Source of the DNA: Codonopsis lanceolata
Lineage: Eukaryota > Streptophyta > Magnoliopsida > Asterales > Campanulaceae
Direction: 5' to 3'
Assembly (NCBI GenBank): GCA_013146195.2
Contig: CM028382.1
Span: 6,704,767-6,768,766, forward strand
DNA: 64,000 nucleotides
A program made the position numbers and the translations under genes. Below, one piece after another: positions 33,230-45,998 of this stretch (position 1 is its first letter; every line of letters begins with the position of its first letter). The notes below the pieces were generated by a model that was given only the letters and a program-made list of their open reading frames with translations, searched no databases and had not been told where the DNA came from.

Positions 33230-36200
33230 ATGGAGGCACTCTATTCAAAGCTGTACGACAAGTACACTAAACTCAAGGTTCCCTCCTCTCTCTCTAAGTA
33301 TTGCTATGTATAATGATTTCGTTTCTGAATTTTTCGTGCTTTGTCTTTTAGACGAGAAAAGACAATGCAATGGAGGAGCTCAATCGCGATCAAGAAATGA
33401 AATTTATGAAGTATATGTCTGGTATTATATTATATTTGCATCCATTGCTTACTTTTTCTCTGTTTTATCTTCCAAAGTTTTCATCTCTAACAATTACTAC
33501 CTATGTCACTGTTAGCTGTTTCCCAGCTCTACTTAACCCAAAGAAGTTCTGTATGAAGGTGAATAGAGAACGGTCTATGTTGGATTTGTATGTTACCAAC
33601 AATTGCTATGTTTGGTTTGTATGTTTCATCTTGAACAATTACTTGCTATGTCTCAAAATGAGATTTAGGACGTCTATGTTGCTATGTTCGATTTGTGTGT
33701 TACCAACATACATCTAACTTCAAGTGGTGTTTTTGAACCCCTATAATACTTTGTTAGGTTTCCAAATTTTCTAGAAGCAAAATAGTTACTCATACGTGAA
33801 ACTACAGTATTATTCACAACTCTTAAGAACTAATCCGACTTTGCCCGCTACTTTTGAAAAAAATAAAAAATTAACTAAATACTAGCCGTTCTTAAAAAAA
33901 TTGAAAAAAAAAATTAGACTTTAAACAATAATTGACTACAAGAGGAGAAAAAATGTTTATACATATTGCTCAAATCTGTAAAGACATACTTGTACAGAAG
34001 GGAGCCTTTGAGCAGAGCTATCCCCAACTTCTCTAATGACTGCGATTAATGAAAGATAGAAAGTACTCCCTCCGTCCCAAAATGAGTGTTTCATTTTAAT
34101 TTCTTGCAAGAATGAAAGTGGTTGACTTTTAGGTCATTTCTGTCGTGCACATACATGAATGTCCTTAGCGACCAAATTATAGAATTTTAAGTGCACATTG
34201 GCACATGATAGATAGTAAAAGTGAATGTGGTAACTTTATAGAAAACAAAAAGTAACACCCATTTTGGGAAAATAATTTCAAAAGGGACATTCAATTTTGG
34301 ATGGAAATAGTATTCATTTTCTTGCCTCCATACCACTCCTTGATGGAAACCCTGATCTTCTGAATTTTGTGTAGAGCATAGGCTGAACACGGAGGAGATA
34401 ACTTCCTTTGACTAGAATGTTACATGATTATATGTATGTCTAGTTTTATTTTATTACTTTCTCAAGAAGGAAGAGGGTGCATCATGATGTATTTTCTGAA
34501 AATCTCTACTTATTGATGCAGCCGCAGATGATTTGATTGAACACCTAAGAAGTGAAAAGGACACGTTACGTGCTGAAGTCAGTGAATTGAGAAGTGAAGT
34601 GGCCTCTATCAGGCAAGAAACTCCTGTGAACCACTTAGCTCCTTAAGAGATACAGAATCACAAAAATATAAAGCACTCTTTACTTTGGCTGCAGATATGC
34701 CAAAGATGAGCAATACATCGAGTACCAAAAGCGTTTACTGGAGGAGAACCAGAAGTGTAAGAAATAGCTTTTGGTTTAGTGTATTATATTATATGTGCCA
34801 GCCCTTATATTTGCTTAATGTAGTATATGCGATTTAAATCCCCGGGTTTCGTAGAAAGTTCTTGGAATATGTTTCATTGCATCTGCATAATGGGTATTAT
34901 AGTGAGATTGTGATTATTAGTTCTGAGAACTTCAAAGGCTGTTGCTTGTGCTTCCTGGACAACTACAATAGTTAACGCCGTAGAAAGTGCCATAGATAGG
35001 TTGTGTCTTTTAAGGGCCTTCATGTTTCCCAATAACACTTGAAAACTCCAAATCATGAGGCACTTGAAAACTTAGTTCTCATGATGGTACTCATTTGGAC
35101 GTGATTGTACATGTATTGGACTCTGCCCATTGACATCCAATTAATTAATGATACGATGTTTGATCCATCTGTCCGACTCTTTCAGAGTTTTTGTGCTTGA
35201 TGATTGATTGGTTCAGATAAGTTGTATACCAGGACTTCTTTTGGTTTCTTAGGATGGAAACTTTCTTGGCATTGGTGATTAGTGATTAACATCAAGTGGC
35301 TCATACACAGGGTGTGAAGTTGACTTGGACTCCCCCCATTCTAATTTTATTTTGCTATACATACATACATATATATATATATATATTGGCCGGCTTTTGC
35401 TCCGTCATTTCAACTGCCACCTGCATCCCAACTGGCCTGTTGTTTAGTCATAGATATAGTCTGCTTCTTATTCCATCTTGGAAGTGTAGCTTATAATTTT
35501 TGCATTCCCTCAGTTTTTCTTCTTAATAATACAATTAATAGGGAGGATATTGGAAAGGATTAAGATGAAGGATTCAATAGTTTTGATATCAAACTTTTGT
35601 ATGGCTGTTTTATGTCACTTAGAAATAAAGCTGTTTGCTGTTTTTGTTTTTCAGCTTTGCTTATAAAAGGATTGCGTGAGACTGAACCCCCCCCCCCAAA
35701 AAAAAAATAAAAATAAAAAATAAAATAATAATAATAAAATCAGGAAATGCTCATGTATATTCTCTTAAAACTTCTTGCTTAATTCTTGTCCTTTGTTTTA
35801 GTAGAAATGAAGAAATATTAATTATTTTTGTTGCTTTTAACCATTATTTAGTTAAAAAATAGTTAACTAAACGCTAAATCTGATTGGAGTATTTTTTTAT
35901 TGTTTTAATTTTTTGGATGTACATGTTTTTGCCTGATGTATTGATTGATACCAAGGCTATTGGAAAAAGGAATAATTATGATCATAGGCTTCATCTTTTT
36001 TTGTTTGACCTACTTGCAGAAACCCAATTCAAGGTTCATTTATTTTAATGATTTATCTATAGTTAAAATGAAAACAATAAACTTAATTAATACCTAGATA
36101 GCTAAAACTAGCATATGGTACAATCCCATATGTTTCATTTTTCCCGCCCTATTAAAAAAAAGAAAAGAAAAACAAAACAATGTAAAACCAAAAAATAAAT

Positions 36201-37436
36201 AAACAGAAAAGCAATCATATGGTACAATTGCAAAGTAAATTCCATAATCTTGTTGGTAAGTTCTGCAGGACTAAGCCTGAACAAGGATGATTCCAGGTAG
36301 CTCAATTAATCAGTTAGTACTGTACTAAACGTTAAATCTCTGAATCTATTTGGAATTCACAATAAACTACTATAATCTGAAGAGAGGAGATATGTAGATT
36401 GCTAATGCTCATAGTAGAACTAGCCCTAAAGACAACTTGCTGTTTAATTGAATACATTAACTCTTCAATCATCTTCGTTGATGGGGTAGATAAGATGTAT
36501 CTATATCTATAGTTATATAAGTTATCTCAAACTATCTCATTGGTTAAATATGCCTTCCCATCTCATTGTTGCTGTAGAGTAGAGCCAGTTTATTTTGCCG
36601 TCAATCCATGCGTTAGTTGTGTCTGGTAGGCTCTATCTGTTTTAATAATAGTTTAAATTGATCTCCTGTTATTGTCTTTGCAGATATAGAACTTTCAGAA
36701 GAAATTGAGAGGCTTCGTAGTAAAGAGTTCCATTCCAGCTCAAGGGATGACAGATCTGATAATGGACAACTGAATATGTCTGGAGCTTCTCCAATTGCAT
36801 TGGATGAAACTAACAGATCAACAACAAGAAAACGAAGTCGAGATTTTAGGCATGATAATGAGGTTCTGGTTACTCCCTGTGCAAGTGATCTACATGAGCA
36901 TGCCCCTGTAGGAGAATCAGTAATAAACTTATCAAAGCAACCTATTTCTAATTGTGGTACTTTGACCAATGATCAGGTACATCTGAAACATATCTTCATA
37001 GGCTTTTTTCCCCTCTTAGTACTGACTTTTGTTGTGTGATTATTTAGCCAAAATGCTGTAGGGGAAGGGTTGGCTGTTCTGGTATGCGTATAGACTGAAT
37101 ATTTTCTTCTACTCCATTGAGATAATGCCCTATATTGAAATATTAACCTAACTAAACTGATTTGGGTGGTGCAGAAGGTGTCACTGATTCTCCCAGCTGC
37201 ATATTTCAAGAGCTTGCTGAGTGCCTAGTTGACTTGAAGTTCTCCATTGCTTCTCAAACTGATGAAATATTCATATCCGCAGTTCATGAATCAAGTGGTA
37301 AGCTTCAAACTTGAATTGCTGCCTTTAATTTCTCTAACTCGATGATTTACCTTCTGTTTAACTTTCTACCATAGTTGAAAAAAGTGGAAGGCGAGAGGCG
37401 AGGTGCAAAAAAGGCGCTCACGGAACAAATATTAAG

Positions 37437-37516
<80 letters not shown>

Positions 37517-40500
37517 GCCGTTAAGGAGTCGGGGATGCCCCGACTGAAATCCTCCGGCGTGAGAGTAAGATTTTCGGTAGGGTGTATAATAAATGTGTAA
37601 CAATACTGATTATTCACATAAGTGAATATGATAAGCGAGTTAGGATATCTGGAAAATGGCTTACCTTTCAACAGTGGGGACTGTCTTCTATTTATACCTG
37701 ATTGGCCTTGTGAGGTGGCGGTCTTTGATAGGGGAGCATGTTGCGGCTGGTAATAAATGGTCTGCAGCCCTATCAGGGATGATTGAGCTGGACGCTGTCA
37801 AGGAGTTGGTGATTGCGTGTGTCAGTTTCATCAGGCCTTGTGAAGCCTCCTGTTAGGTTCGATGATCATTGACTCTTTTGCCGAGGCCGAGTGGATTGAG
37901 GGCAGTGGATCTCATTCGTTTCTCACCTCGGCTCAGTCATTTTATAAAGTGTTCTTGCTAGGCTCGCATTGGCTCGGCTCCCTCGCTGGTCCCCGTTAAT
38001 GGTCTTTGTCATGAGTGGGTCCCGTAGCAGTGCTGAGGAGGATTTTCGAGGTTTCGTCCTTTCAGTGGCCCCCTATTTTTTGGCCGTATCTACCGACTTA
38101 AGGCCGATAAGTATTTTCCTTGAATTCCTGGTGACGAGGTGACTATGCCGAGGTTGAGTATCATGCTTTCTCGATGTTGATTCGGGGGCTCGACGGAAGA
38201 TAGCAGGACGTTTTCAGATAATCGTCAAGTCATAATGGTTGTCTTTTCAATGTCTGACCCAGCATTAAATGCTTTTTTTGGACGGCTTTTCAAATTTCGA
38301 AAAGCTTTTATTATCGCTTTTTTTCCCAGGGCAGAAATATCTAGGGGGAGAACGGTGCCGTTTAGAGTTAGTTGTAGAGAAAACACGCGGGTTGACCCGA
38401 CGAAAGTGGGTCACCCGTTTGTTTGTGATGTCGTTTTAGGTAGGGTATAAGAATTTTCCCCTTTCCCTTTTTTCACTTTCACCTTTCTTACTGCTTTTCC
38501 AGCTTTTCATTCTTACTATCCCAGGTGATTTCCGACGATTCTTTCCGGCAATCCTTCCCGTGCCTCTTCTTGCTTGTACCGTAGGTTTGCCTTCTTCTTT
38601 CTTTCCTATTTTTCTGGTGGTTTTCCTTGTCATCCATTTTTTTTTCTTTTGGAGCACTGTTTGTTTTGTTTGGGGGTTTTCTCCTGTTTTTGATTTTCCG
38701 TCGTCTTTCTGGTTTTTCAGGTGTATCTTCATCGTTTGTTGGTTTTTTGAGGTATATCTCGTAGATTTCCTTTTCCTGTTTTTTCGTCCTCCTCGTCCAG
38801 TAGCTCCTCCATGGAATTGATAGATTGCTGGAATAGGGTGATTCGCATACCATTGTCAGTTAGAAGCCCTCTCCTTCCCCTCTCTAGTAACGTAGTCGGG
38901 GTTTCCCCCTTGGTCGAGGGTGTCTTTGGCGTATCTCCTTGTGCCGGGGACCTTTCTTGTGCCGAGGTCCCCTATCGTACTGTGATTAGCCCTCGTGCTG
39001 AAGTTCCTCTTCAGGTCGAAGCTAGCCCTAGTGCCGAGGTTCCTCTTCAAGCCGAGTTTAGGGAGGATCAGTTAAGTGACAACAAGGTTGAGTCCATTCC
39101 TCGCGGCACAGCCTGGAGAGGTATTGAGGTGAGTATGTGCTTGGCCGAGGAGAGAGTTGTAGATAGCACTATTTATGTAGAAAAAGCTGTGGACCCTTTG
39201 AGCTTGGGTACTTCTTCTTCGTGCTTGATTTCCTCTGTGGATTCTAATGACGATGGCTCGTTTCTAGAGTTAGTTTTTGGTTAGTCTCTTCGTGGGGGCC
39301 CCATGTACTGGCAGTGCCAGGGTAGGTGGGTAGCAGTTACTCCTCGGCAAGCGGGGTTCTTCCTCGCGAGCTTTGGAGTGAAGGTTAGCGTGCACTGGAA
39401 GTTTGGTGATGAAGTTTTTTCTGCTCATGATTACCCTTCTAGTACTCCTATGAGGGTGTTCGAGGGCAGAGATCGTATTGCGCCAAGTCTGACTACTCAA
39501 TTTTTCACTAGGGAGAGTTTTGCATTATCATCAGATTTAGAGGATTCTGTATTGTCGGCAGCTTGGAAGAATGGCGAGTGGGCTCGAGGCTTCTGTGTTT
39601 GGACGAGCTGTTAATGATGGCGAGATGGCTCCTCGTTTCTTGAGGCCTTTCGAAAACAAGATAAGATCGAGCGATGTAGAGGAATGGTCTCGTGCATACG
39701 GCTCTGATTTTTTCCGGGGTTCGGTCCCAGATCCTGCCTTGGGTCTTCCCGAGCTGCGTGGTCTTTGTAGTTTTGTGGGCTTCTATTCGAGTCTTTTTGA
39801 GTCATCGGGGCTGCGTCTTCCCTTGATCCTTTTATTTGTGAGTTTTTGACTCAGACGAGCTTTGTTTCTGTTGGACCTGACTCCTAACTTGACCCGGGCT
39901 TTGGTCAGTTTCATAGTTTGTACCCAGTCGAAGGGGTTCGAGTCTACCCTTTCACTTTTCTGCTACTACTATAAGATCAGTATTTCAATGAATCGGTTGA
40001 CTGCTTTGAGGCATGCCCAATGGTTTCCTTTGTTGGCCAGCTTTGGGAATAAGGATCATCAGTGGTTCGAGAAAGTGATCCTGGTTGAGTCGAGCCGAGG
40101 ATGGAATTTTGAGGTTCCCGAAGGAAAGCCTCATGGCCTTTTGAAGACCAAGAGTTTCAGTGCTGCCGACCAGGAGATAAAGGGTGCTATTGAGGCCCCC
40201 TTGCTTAGTGCCGAGGGGGAGCAGGTTCGCTCATACAACTGGAAAGCCATAGTCGAGGATGAAGACCTGTTGTCCAAGTTTAGGGTTTCTGCTGCTGACG
40301 TTGAGGGGGTTGAGAGGGCTTACACGGATTTTGAGTATGTGAGTTGAGATAACTGGGCCCTTAATCGAGGATGGGTGTTTGTCTCGGAATGTTCGTAGTG
40401 TAAGGGTGTGAATAGGCCTGGCTGCCTTGTGCCAGGTTAATATTTGTTATTTTGGCTTTGTTTATTTCTGTTTTTTGTTATGTTCTGTTTTGCCTGTCTT

Positions 40501-42396
40501 TTTGGTTTTTGACGTGAGCTTTTTGATTTGTAGATATGGGCTTGACTCCCGATGCTATCATGGCCCAGAAGAAGGTTGAGGCCGAGAGGAGGGAGGCCGA
40601 GTTGAAGGCCTCACATGAGCGAGCTCTAGCTTGCGGCGATCCTGAATCCTTGCCGTTGGTCGGCGTTTTGGAGGATCCTTCCAAAGTGGCGGTCGTACCT
40701 CCTCCGGTGGCCCCCAAGGCAAAGAGCAAACAGCCCATCCCTGATGTTCCAAGACCCAAAAGACAAAGACTCGGCCCGTCTCTTGGCCAAGCCGTACCTT
40801 CCTCAACTTCAGTCGAGATAACTCTGGCCTCGACCCCTGATGACACTCCTGCTGTGGATGCTTATGATAACGATTACATTCTCAGCCATCTCTGTAAATC
40901 GGCCAATTCATTCCCTCCCTCCTTTGTTGGCTATGGTCGAAGATTGATGGAACGGACTGTTCCTGCCGAGTCCGTGGAGACACTCGTTTCGCTCAAGGAG
41001 TTTCAGCTGAACGATCTTTGCGCTTTGGCGCTTAGCGAGGTAAGAGGCCCCCATTTGGCTCTTGGTTTTTTGTTGGTTTGACTTTTGAGTGTTCACCTTT
41101 TGATCCTCTTGTTTTGCTTTTTCAGCTCGGCATCTGTCTCGCCGCCTATAGCGCCAAATTGGGTCAAGCAGCTGAGTCTGTGTCTGCCCTAGAGCGGGAT
41201 TTGGCGGGTGTTAGGGGGGAGTGTTCGTCCTCGGCTGAGAAGATAACATCCCTTGAAGGCGAGCTATCGGCCAAGAAGGGTGAGATCTCGAACCTCTTGG
41301 TCGAGAAGACGACTTGGTTGGGGAGAGAGAAGGTGTTGCAAGGAAGGGCGGACGAACGAGATGAATTGAAGAGAGTGGTCGCCGATCTCGAGGCAAAACT
41401 GGAGGGTTTATCGAACGAAAATGTTCGGTTGCAAGCTGAACTGGCCTCGAAGCTTGATAGCGAGGAGGTTTTAGACAAGTATCGGTGCTCGCGAGCATAC
41501 GAGGATGAGGTTTTGGATTACATGGAGAGGAGCCGAATCCAGACTTTCAGGGCTGCAGTTGCGGTTGGCGTGCCTTTGCCGGAGGTAGTGAAGTTGGCTG
41601 GCCTCGCCTCGTATGGCCCGGAGTGCCGAGGTGTCTCCTCCCTCGTTCCTTTTGATGAGTGCGAGCTGAGCGAGATAAAGGAGACAGACCTTTCGGCCCA
41701 GGCTCCTGAGTGGCTGCCTGCTCCTGCTGAGGCGGGGAATTTGTTTGCCCAAATGGTCCCTAAGCAGATTTGGTTCAAGGAGAGTTATCTCCCATACGCG
41801 GCACTGGGAACTGCTTCTTCGTCTTCTCAGACTAGGTACGATGGGTGTTTCTGTACGAGCATGCATATTTGTGGAAAATAAAAGAAAACTTTAAAAATAG
41901 TAAGGCTAGTTCAGCGATCAAACCATTTAAAAAGTTTACTGCTTGGGAAAATGTTCTTCCCGAGGCATGGCCCCTATTACCTATTGCAAGCATCTAAATG
42001 ATTGCCTAGCAGGCAATGCCCTACTCTCGTCGGCGACCATCTAACCCAAAGTTAGGCTTAGAAGGACCTTTTTGTTCGGCCTGCAACTGCATGCCAGTCT
42101 TTTGTAATTTCTTTCTTGTGTAATTATCTGATTTATTAATGGAAATTGAGTCTTATCTTTCTGTGTTGTATTGTATGTTTGATTTAATGACAAGTATGAT
42201 AATGATTGTTGCAGGTTATAGCTTCAGCCTAAGATGGATGAACAACTCAGATGCAGAGGTGCTATATCGTGCATCATCATTGGGGACGTTTGAAAGAGTG
42301 GCACCTGAGTGGATGAGGCAAGTGCTATTGTTCAGTAAGCGCATGTGCCCTATCTTCTTCAAGAGGGTATCCTACGCCGTCAAGCTACATAACTGA
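33230..42396 (+). CDS. uncharacterised 300-aa coiled-coil plant protein, eight exons
   Basis: Exons 33230-33277, 33352-33421, 34522-34612, 34695-34756, 36684-36976, 37048-37081, 37175-37297 and 42215-42396 join in frame to 300 codons plus stop. The start is MEALYSKLYDKYTKLK. Residues about 1-110 are charged heptad-like coiled coil (LRSEKDTLRAEVSELRSEVA, YQKRLLEENQKY). A Ser/Arg-rich middle (TTRKRSRDF) and a compact C-terminus (CIFQELAECLVDLKFSIA, YSFSLRWMNNSDAEVLYRAS, LGTFERVAPEWM) follow. I recognise the layout as a conserved plant protein of unknown function, possibly DUF7806-like (from memory). The 34-nt exon (PKCCRGRVGCS) is needed to keep frame. Intron 3 uses a GC donor (AG|GCAAG). The last intron, 4.9 kb, hosts a retroelement. 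No defect seen. Confidence 0.85.
34064..34312. mobile_element. Stowaway-like MITE
   Basis: The left end TACTCCCTCCGTCCCAAAAT and the right end on the minus strand TACTATTTCCATCCAAAATT form an imperfect inverted pair, about 249 bp apart, with a TA at each edge. CTCCCTCCGTCCC is the classic Stowaway terminus. It lies in intron 2 of the coiled-coil gene. Confidence 0.7.
34757..36683 (+). other. intron 4 of the coiled-coil gene
   Basis: A 1.9-kb AT-rich intron with a C-run next to A-rich sequence (35687-35735) and short TA and ATAC repeats (35358-35386). I recognise no mobile element or exon. Confidence 0.5.
37443..37514. repeat. (TA)n microsatellite
   Basis: About 36 uninterrupted TA units at the left border of the retroelement insertion in the last intron of the coiled-coil gene. 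Confidence 0.95.
37515..42130 (+). mobile_element. retroelement with 'putative gypsy-type transposon' protein, in an intron
   Basis: This insert is visibly more GC-rich than its surroundings. Reading pieces give a Ser/Glu-rich N-terminus (38811-39284), a globular region (39571-40347, with LRGLCSFVGFYSSLFESSGL and HAQWFPLLASFGNKDHQWFE), a linker with nuclear-type basic PRPKRQR (40536-41040) and a long coiled coil (41126-41881; ESVSALERDLAGV, KITSLEGELSAKKGE, VADLEAKLEGLSNENVRLQA). The order is typical of the PF04195-type gag-like proteins of plant gypsy-type elements. Frames shift at about 39290, 39600 and 39825, so the protein is broken. No RT was seen and I could not define LTRs; both borders are approximate. 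Confidence 0.6.
40536..41881 (+). pseudogene. coiled-coil C-terminal part of the retroelement protein
   Basis: Two exons read through a likely intron (about 41041-41125, donor after ALALSE, acceptor TTTTTCAG). The first exon gives MGLTPDAIMAQKKVEAERRE with an Ala/Pro-rich linker; the second gives a roughly 110-residue coiled coil and then VLDYMERSRIQTFRAAVAVG and PEVVKLAGLASYGPECRG. The C-terminus ends at 41879-41881. These pieces are open, unlike the N-terminal half. They belong to the same element protein as 38811-40347. Confidence 0.55.
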
Positions 42397-42822
42397 CCCT
42401 GCCCACATTTCAGTATGTTATATATCCTCTTTTTATCCCATTCCGGCAAACAAAACCCCCGGAGCTCCGGTAGACATTCATCATCTAGTGCAATATGTTC
42501 GTATCATCTCTCTCTCTCTCTCTATAAAAGTGAATGGTGATTGATGTGCAGCAACCTCTATCTCTGAATCTGATGAGCAACCTTTGTTGATTTTGGTTTT
42601 GGTTTCTAACCGCCGCTCAATTTAATTTTATTAATTTTTTTATTCATAGAAAACAACTGCTACTTCATCTTAACAATGTAAAATCTTTTTTACACAAGCG
42701 GTCATTTGATATCAATCACAATCTTTGACTTGATTTTATTAGATTTTGGTTGGTTAGAGACTGTGGAAAAAAATGATTTTATACCATCGGTTGATGAAAA
42801 TTTACTTCTTTTAAAATAATAC

Positions 42823-43009
42823 TTCCTTCGTTTTCAAAATATTGTCTACTTTCACCTGACACATTGTTTAAAAAAAATTAATTGACCAATATTATAAATA
42901 TTGGTGAAATATGTGGTTTCTTTTAATGCTCTTGAGTATGTGGTCATATTTAAAGTATGTAGAAAAGATAAGGATAAAGGTGGACGATAATTTGAAAATG
43001 GAGGGAGTA
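42823..43009. mobile_element. Stowaway-like MITE
   Basis: TACTTCCTTCGTTTTCAAAA at the left and, on the minus strand, TTACTCCCTCCATTTTCAAA at the right form an inverted pair about 187 bp apart, with TA-type edges. Confidence 0.65.
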
Positions 43010-43321
43010 AATGGTAACTGAACCGGGGCAAAGGCGGTTTGATTTTGATTCCGGCTTTCCGAATCGATTTGGCGCATGTATACCCTTGCATTTAATTTAA
43101 AATGTAAATGGTCAAATGACAAATTGAAAAAATAAAAAATTAAAAGCTAAGGTTTAGTTGTAGTAAAAGTTATAGAAGTAATCGTGGGCTTGACATTTTC
43201 ATTAAAAAACATGGTTTAATTCTCGGTTTGATGCTCTACTATTACGAAAAGTACACTAAGTTCACTTTATTTCTATTTTTCACAGTTTGGTCGTCCTACT
43301 TTACAAAAAGTATCAGTCTAT

Positions 43322-43492
43322 CGACACCTCAAAATCTACTCTTTACATATCATTTTCTTCAATGTACAACACAAGGTACAATACACATCAAAATCTACTA
43401 TTTACACATCATTTTCTTCAATGTACAATACAAGGTACAATACATCAATGTAGGAAATGCGGTGTAGAAAGTGAGTTTTGAGGTGTAGTTAG
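43322..43492. mobile_element. MULE-type MITE, rearranged copy
   Basis: The sequence carries ACACCTCAAAATCTACT, TTCTTCAATGTACAACACAAG and, at the right, GGTGTAGAAAGTGAGTTTTG and AGGTGTAGTTAGCC. These are the same modules as in 48398-48530. An internal stretch of about 65 bp is duplicated, and the left end is degraded. Confidence 0.6.
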
Positions 43493-43829
43493 CCTGTACT
43501 TTAAGAAATAAGGCAAAATGGTCGAGAGCACTTTATGTTGGTGCTTAACTATATATGGAAATTGTATAAGTTAGAGAGATATAATGGAAAGTGTTTGGTG
43601 CAGTATACATTTTTTCATGATTATATTCTGATTCCTCGATACATTACATGGATATGAGGACAAGAAATTCTTTCATGTTAATGACAATTCCAAAATCCAC
43701 TTCACTTGTCTGTTTTTTTACCAGTAAAGGAAATTTCTTTCATCAGCTTTGATCCCCCACTCTCTCTCTCAGTTTTGCTTTTAAGTTTCATGTAAATGGT
43801 TAGAAATTAACTAGTTTTTTTTCTCTTGT

Positions 43830-43833
<4 letters not shown>

Positions 43834-43876
<43 letters not shown>
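43834..43876. repeat. (GA)n microsatellite
   Basis: An uninterrupted AG run of about 43 bp. A second similar run lies at 46937-46976. Confidence 0.95.
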
Positions 43877-43880
<4 letters not shown>

Positions 43881-45165
43881 TCGTGTGCTTAATTGGAAGC
43901 CAGACCCAGACCACAAGGTCAGCCATCAGTTGTTCAACTTAGTTGCATGTACTATATATGTTGCATGGTTTGATTAATGATCAAATATAATCACATTCAA
44001 GATTTCAAGCTCAGTTTTTCTATCTGCATACAGTATGCAATTACATTATGAAAAACGATCGAGATCGAGATCGAGATCGACTTGTGTTTCTGTTTCCTTT
44101 CCCAGAGCCAAACATTGGCATTGGAAGAAGGCCTCCAATTTGTTTCAGAAATTTTGCTTACAGCTGACATTCTCTTTTCTCTAAGTTACAGCTGAAGTAC
44201 ACACACACACACACAAACACTTATACATACATACATACATACATACATAATGTTACAATCAAGTGACCTTTTGTAGGCATTGGGGGTCATGGGAGATGGC
44301 AGCAGCTCTTTAGGTACCGTACCATGTTTTTCTTGATCTTTCTTGATTTAGTATTAATATTATTATAATTGTTTGAAAACATATATATTCCCACCACCAA
44401 TAGCATTTGTTGGATTTTATGTAATTACTTCAGCCCATGTTCAAATATTTCGATATCTTCTTCATAACTTTGGAATTGTAGTGTGCCAAAACCCGCTGTG
44501 AGTTAACGGGTCAAGTGAGATCGGATCAACCCGGTTCAACCCAATATCTCAAAATTTATCCGGCATTAAAACGGCGCCACTTTAGCACCAAAATGAACAA
44601 CCCCCCGTAGTATCATTCCCGCAGTTTGTCATTTCTTTCTTATTTCATTGGGCTTTTGGCCATTTTTTCACCTCAAAAAAGTTTCAGAAAAAAAAAATCT
44701 TTTATTTTTTAAATAAGAATACACATTTTTATCAATAAATAGATACTTGGAGTTAGTTTGTTTCATTTGGATGTCTACTCATTTTTCTAGAAAAAATGAA
44801 GTTTTCTTGTTTTCCTTCTCTCTCTCCAAATTTTGAGATTTTCAATCTATATTAAGTTATTTAATAACTAAATTTAGTACTAATTAGTAGTTAAATACTT
44901 AATTATTAATATTACTATTATTATAATTTATATTAATATTTTTGTCATTATTGTGATTGTTTTGTTATTATTCCCATTATTATTGTCATTAAGTTCATAT
45001 TGTCATTAGATTAGTTATTATTATTATTATTATTATTATTGGTATTTAGTAGTAATATATGGCTATTAATCTTTGAAAAATATTATTATAAAAAAATTCA
45101 AATTTTAGATATATGCAATATCAAATTTATATTACATAAAACAAAATTATTTATAAATATATTAA

Positions 45166-45396
45166 ATGATAGGAAGAGAGCTAGAAAGGGTGCAGAAATT
45201 GTACGAGGAAAAAATGGAGAGGATTCAAGAGCTTAAGAAACATAAGGAACAACTGAAGCGACGTCTAGAGAAAAACAAGAACCAAGTTGCAGATGAGAAA
45301 ATGGAAGCTTTCAAGAACTTAACTGAAGAGTACAACAAGCTAAGATGTGAGTACAACACACTCTTGGCTGAAAAGTATGGAGGATCCAAGGATTAA
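45166..45396 (+). CDS. small coiled-coil ORF or last exon, unknown
   Basis: 76 codons from ATG 45166: RELERVQKLYEEKMERIQEL, then KKHKEQLKRRLEKNKNQ and NKLRCEYNTLLAEKYGG. The sequence is strongly helical and charged with heptad spacing. Flanks are very AT-rich (TTA/TAT). An AG just after the ATG (ATGATAG|GAAG) could be a splice acceptor, so this might be the last exon of a gene whose other exons are lost or unrecognised, or a retrotransposed scrap. I do not recognise the family. Confidence 0.4.
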   Translation: MIGRELERVQKLYEEKMERIQELKKHKEQLKRRLEKNKNQVADEKMEAFKNLTEEYNKLRCEYNTLLAEKYGGSKD

Positions 45397-45687
45397 TAAT
45401 TATCTATTTTCTTAATCTGTAATGATTAATTGTTAGATAGATGTGTAAAATAGGTCAATATAAGGATGTATATGATGTACCATTCTATCTACGCGACTAG
45501 GCAATAAGACTAAAACTTGAGTACCCGGCCAAGTGGCTAAAACTCTCTCTGTTCCGTGTAAAAGGTTTGTTGAGCTTGGCGAACACCCAATGTGAATTAG
45601 AGAGATCTAAATCCGTCTTATAGATCGGTATTAGCAAAAATTCACAAGGGGACTTTCAAAATAAGGTAATTTGTTTGTTTTCTTTTA

Positions 45688-45998
45688 AGTGTTTGTTTGG
45701 TGGAGCGTTTTGATCAAAACGCTGGTAAAAAACACAGTGTTTTCTTTTTAAAAGTGTTTCAATGCAGCGTTTTAAAACACATCGTTTTAAAAATTATCAG
45801 CATTTTAAAGTGCTCCAATTTGGAGCGTTTTAAAAATGTGTTGCATTTATAACAATTTTATTTATTAAAATAACGTTTTGAAATAGTTTTTCAAACATGT
45901 TTACAAGAAAAAAAATTACGTTTTGAAAATGTTGCATTTTAAAAACGTTGCGTTTTAAAAAAGTTGTGTTTTTAAAACACCGCACCAAACGATAAGTC
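45688..45998. mobile_element. MITE-like element (GTTTGGTGGAGCGTTTTG family)
   Basis: The left end reads GTGTTTGTTTGGTGGAGCGT and the right end reads AACACCGCACCAAACGATAA, giving the imperfect inverted pair GTTTGGTG/CACCAAAC. Many GTTTTAAAA motifs lie between. A second copy of the left end lies at 61320-61372 on the opposite strand. Confidence 0.5.

Larger units (their letters stand above)
42397..45165. other. intergenic region with MITEs and microsatellites
   Basis: Downstream of the coiled-coil gene. Recognisable pieces are two MITEs (listed separately), a (GA)n run at 43834-43876, GATCGA repeats at about 44056-44080, and (CA)n/(CATA)n at 44200-44248. No gene is evident. Confidence 0.5.

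Noticed and set aside
38436..38853. Lys/Glu-rich ORFs on the minus strand near 38.4-38.9 kb
   Set aside because: Shadow of a T/C-rich leader on the plus strand of the retroelement; low complexity.
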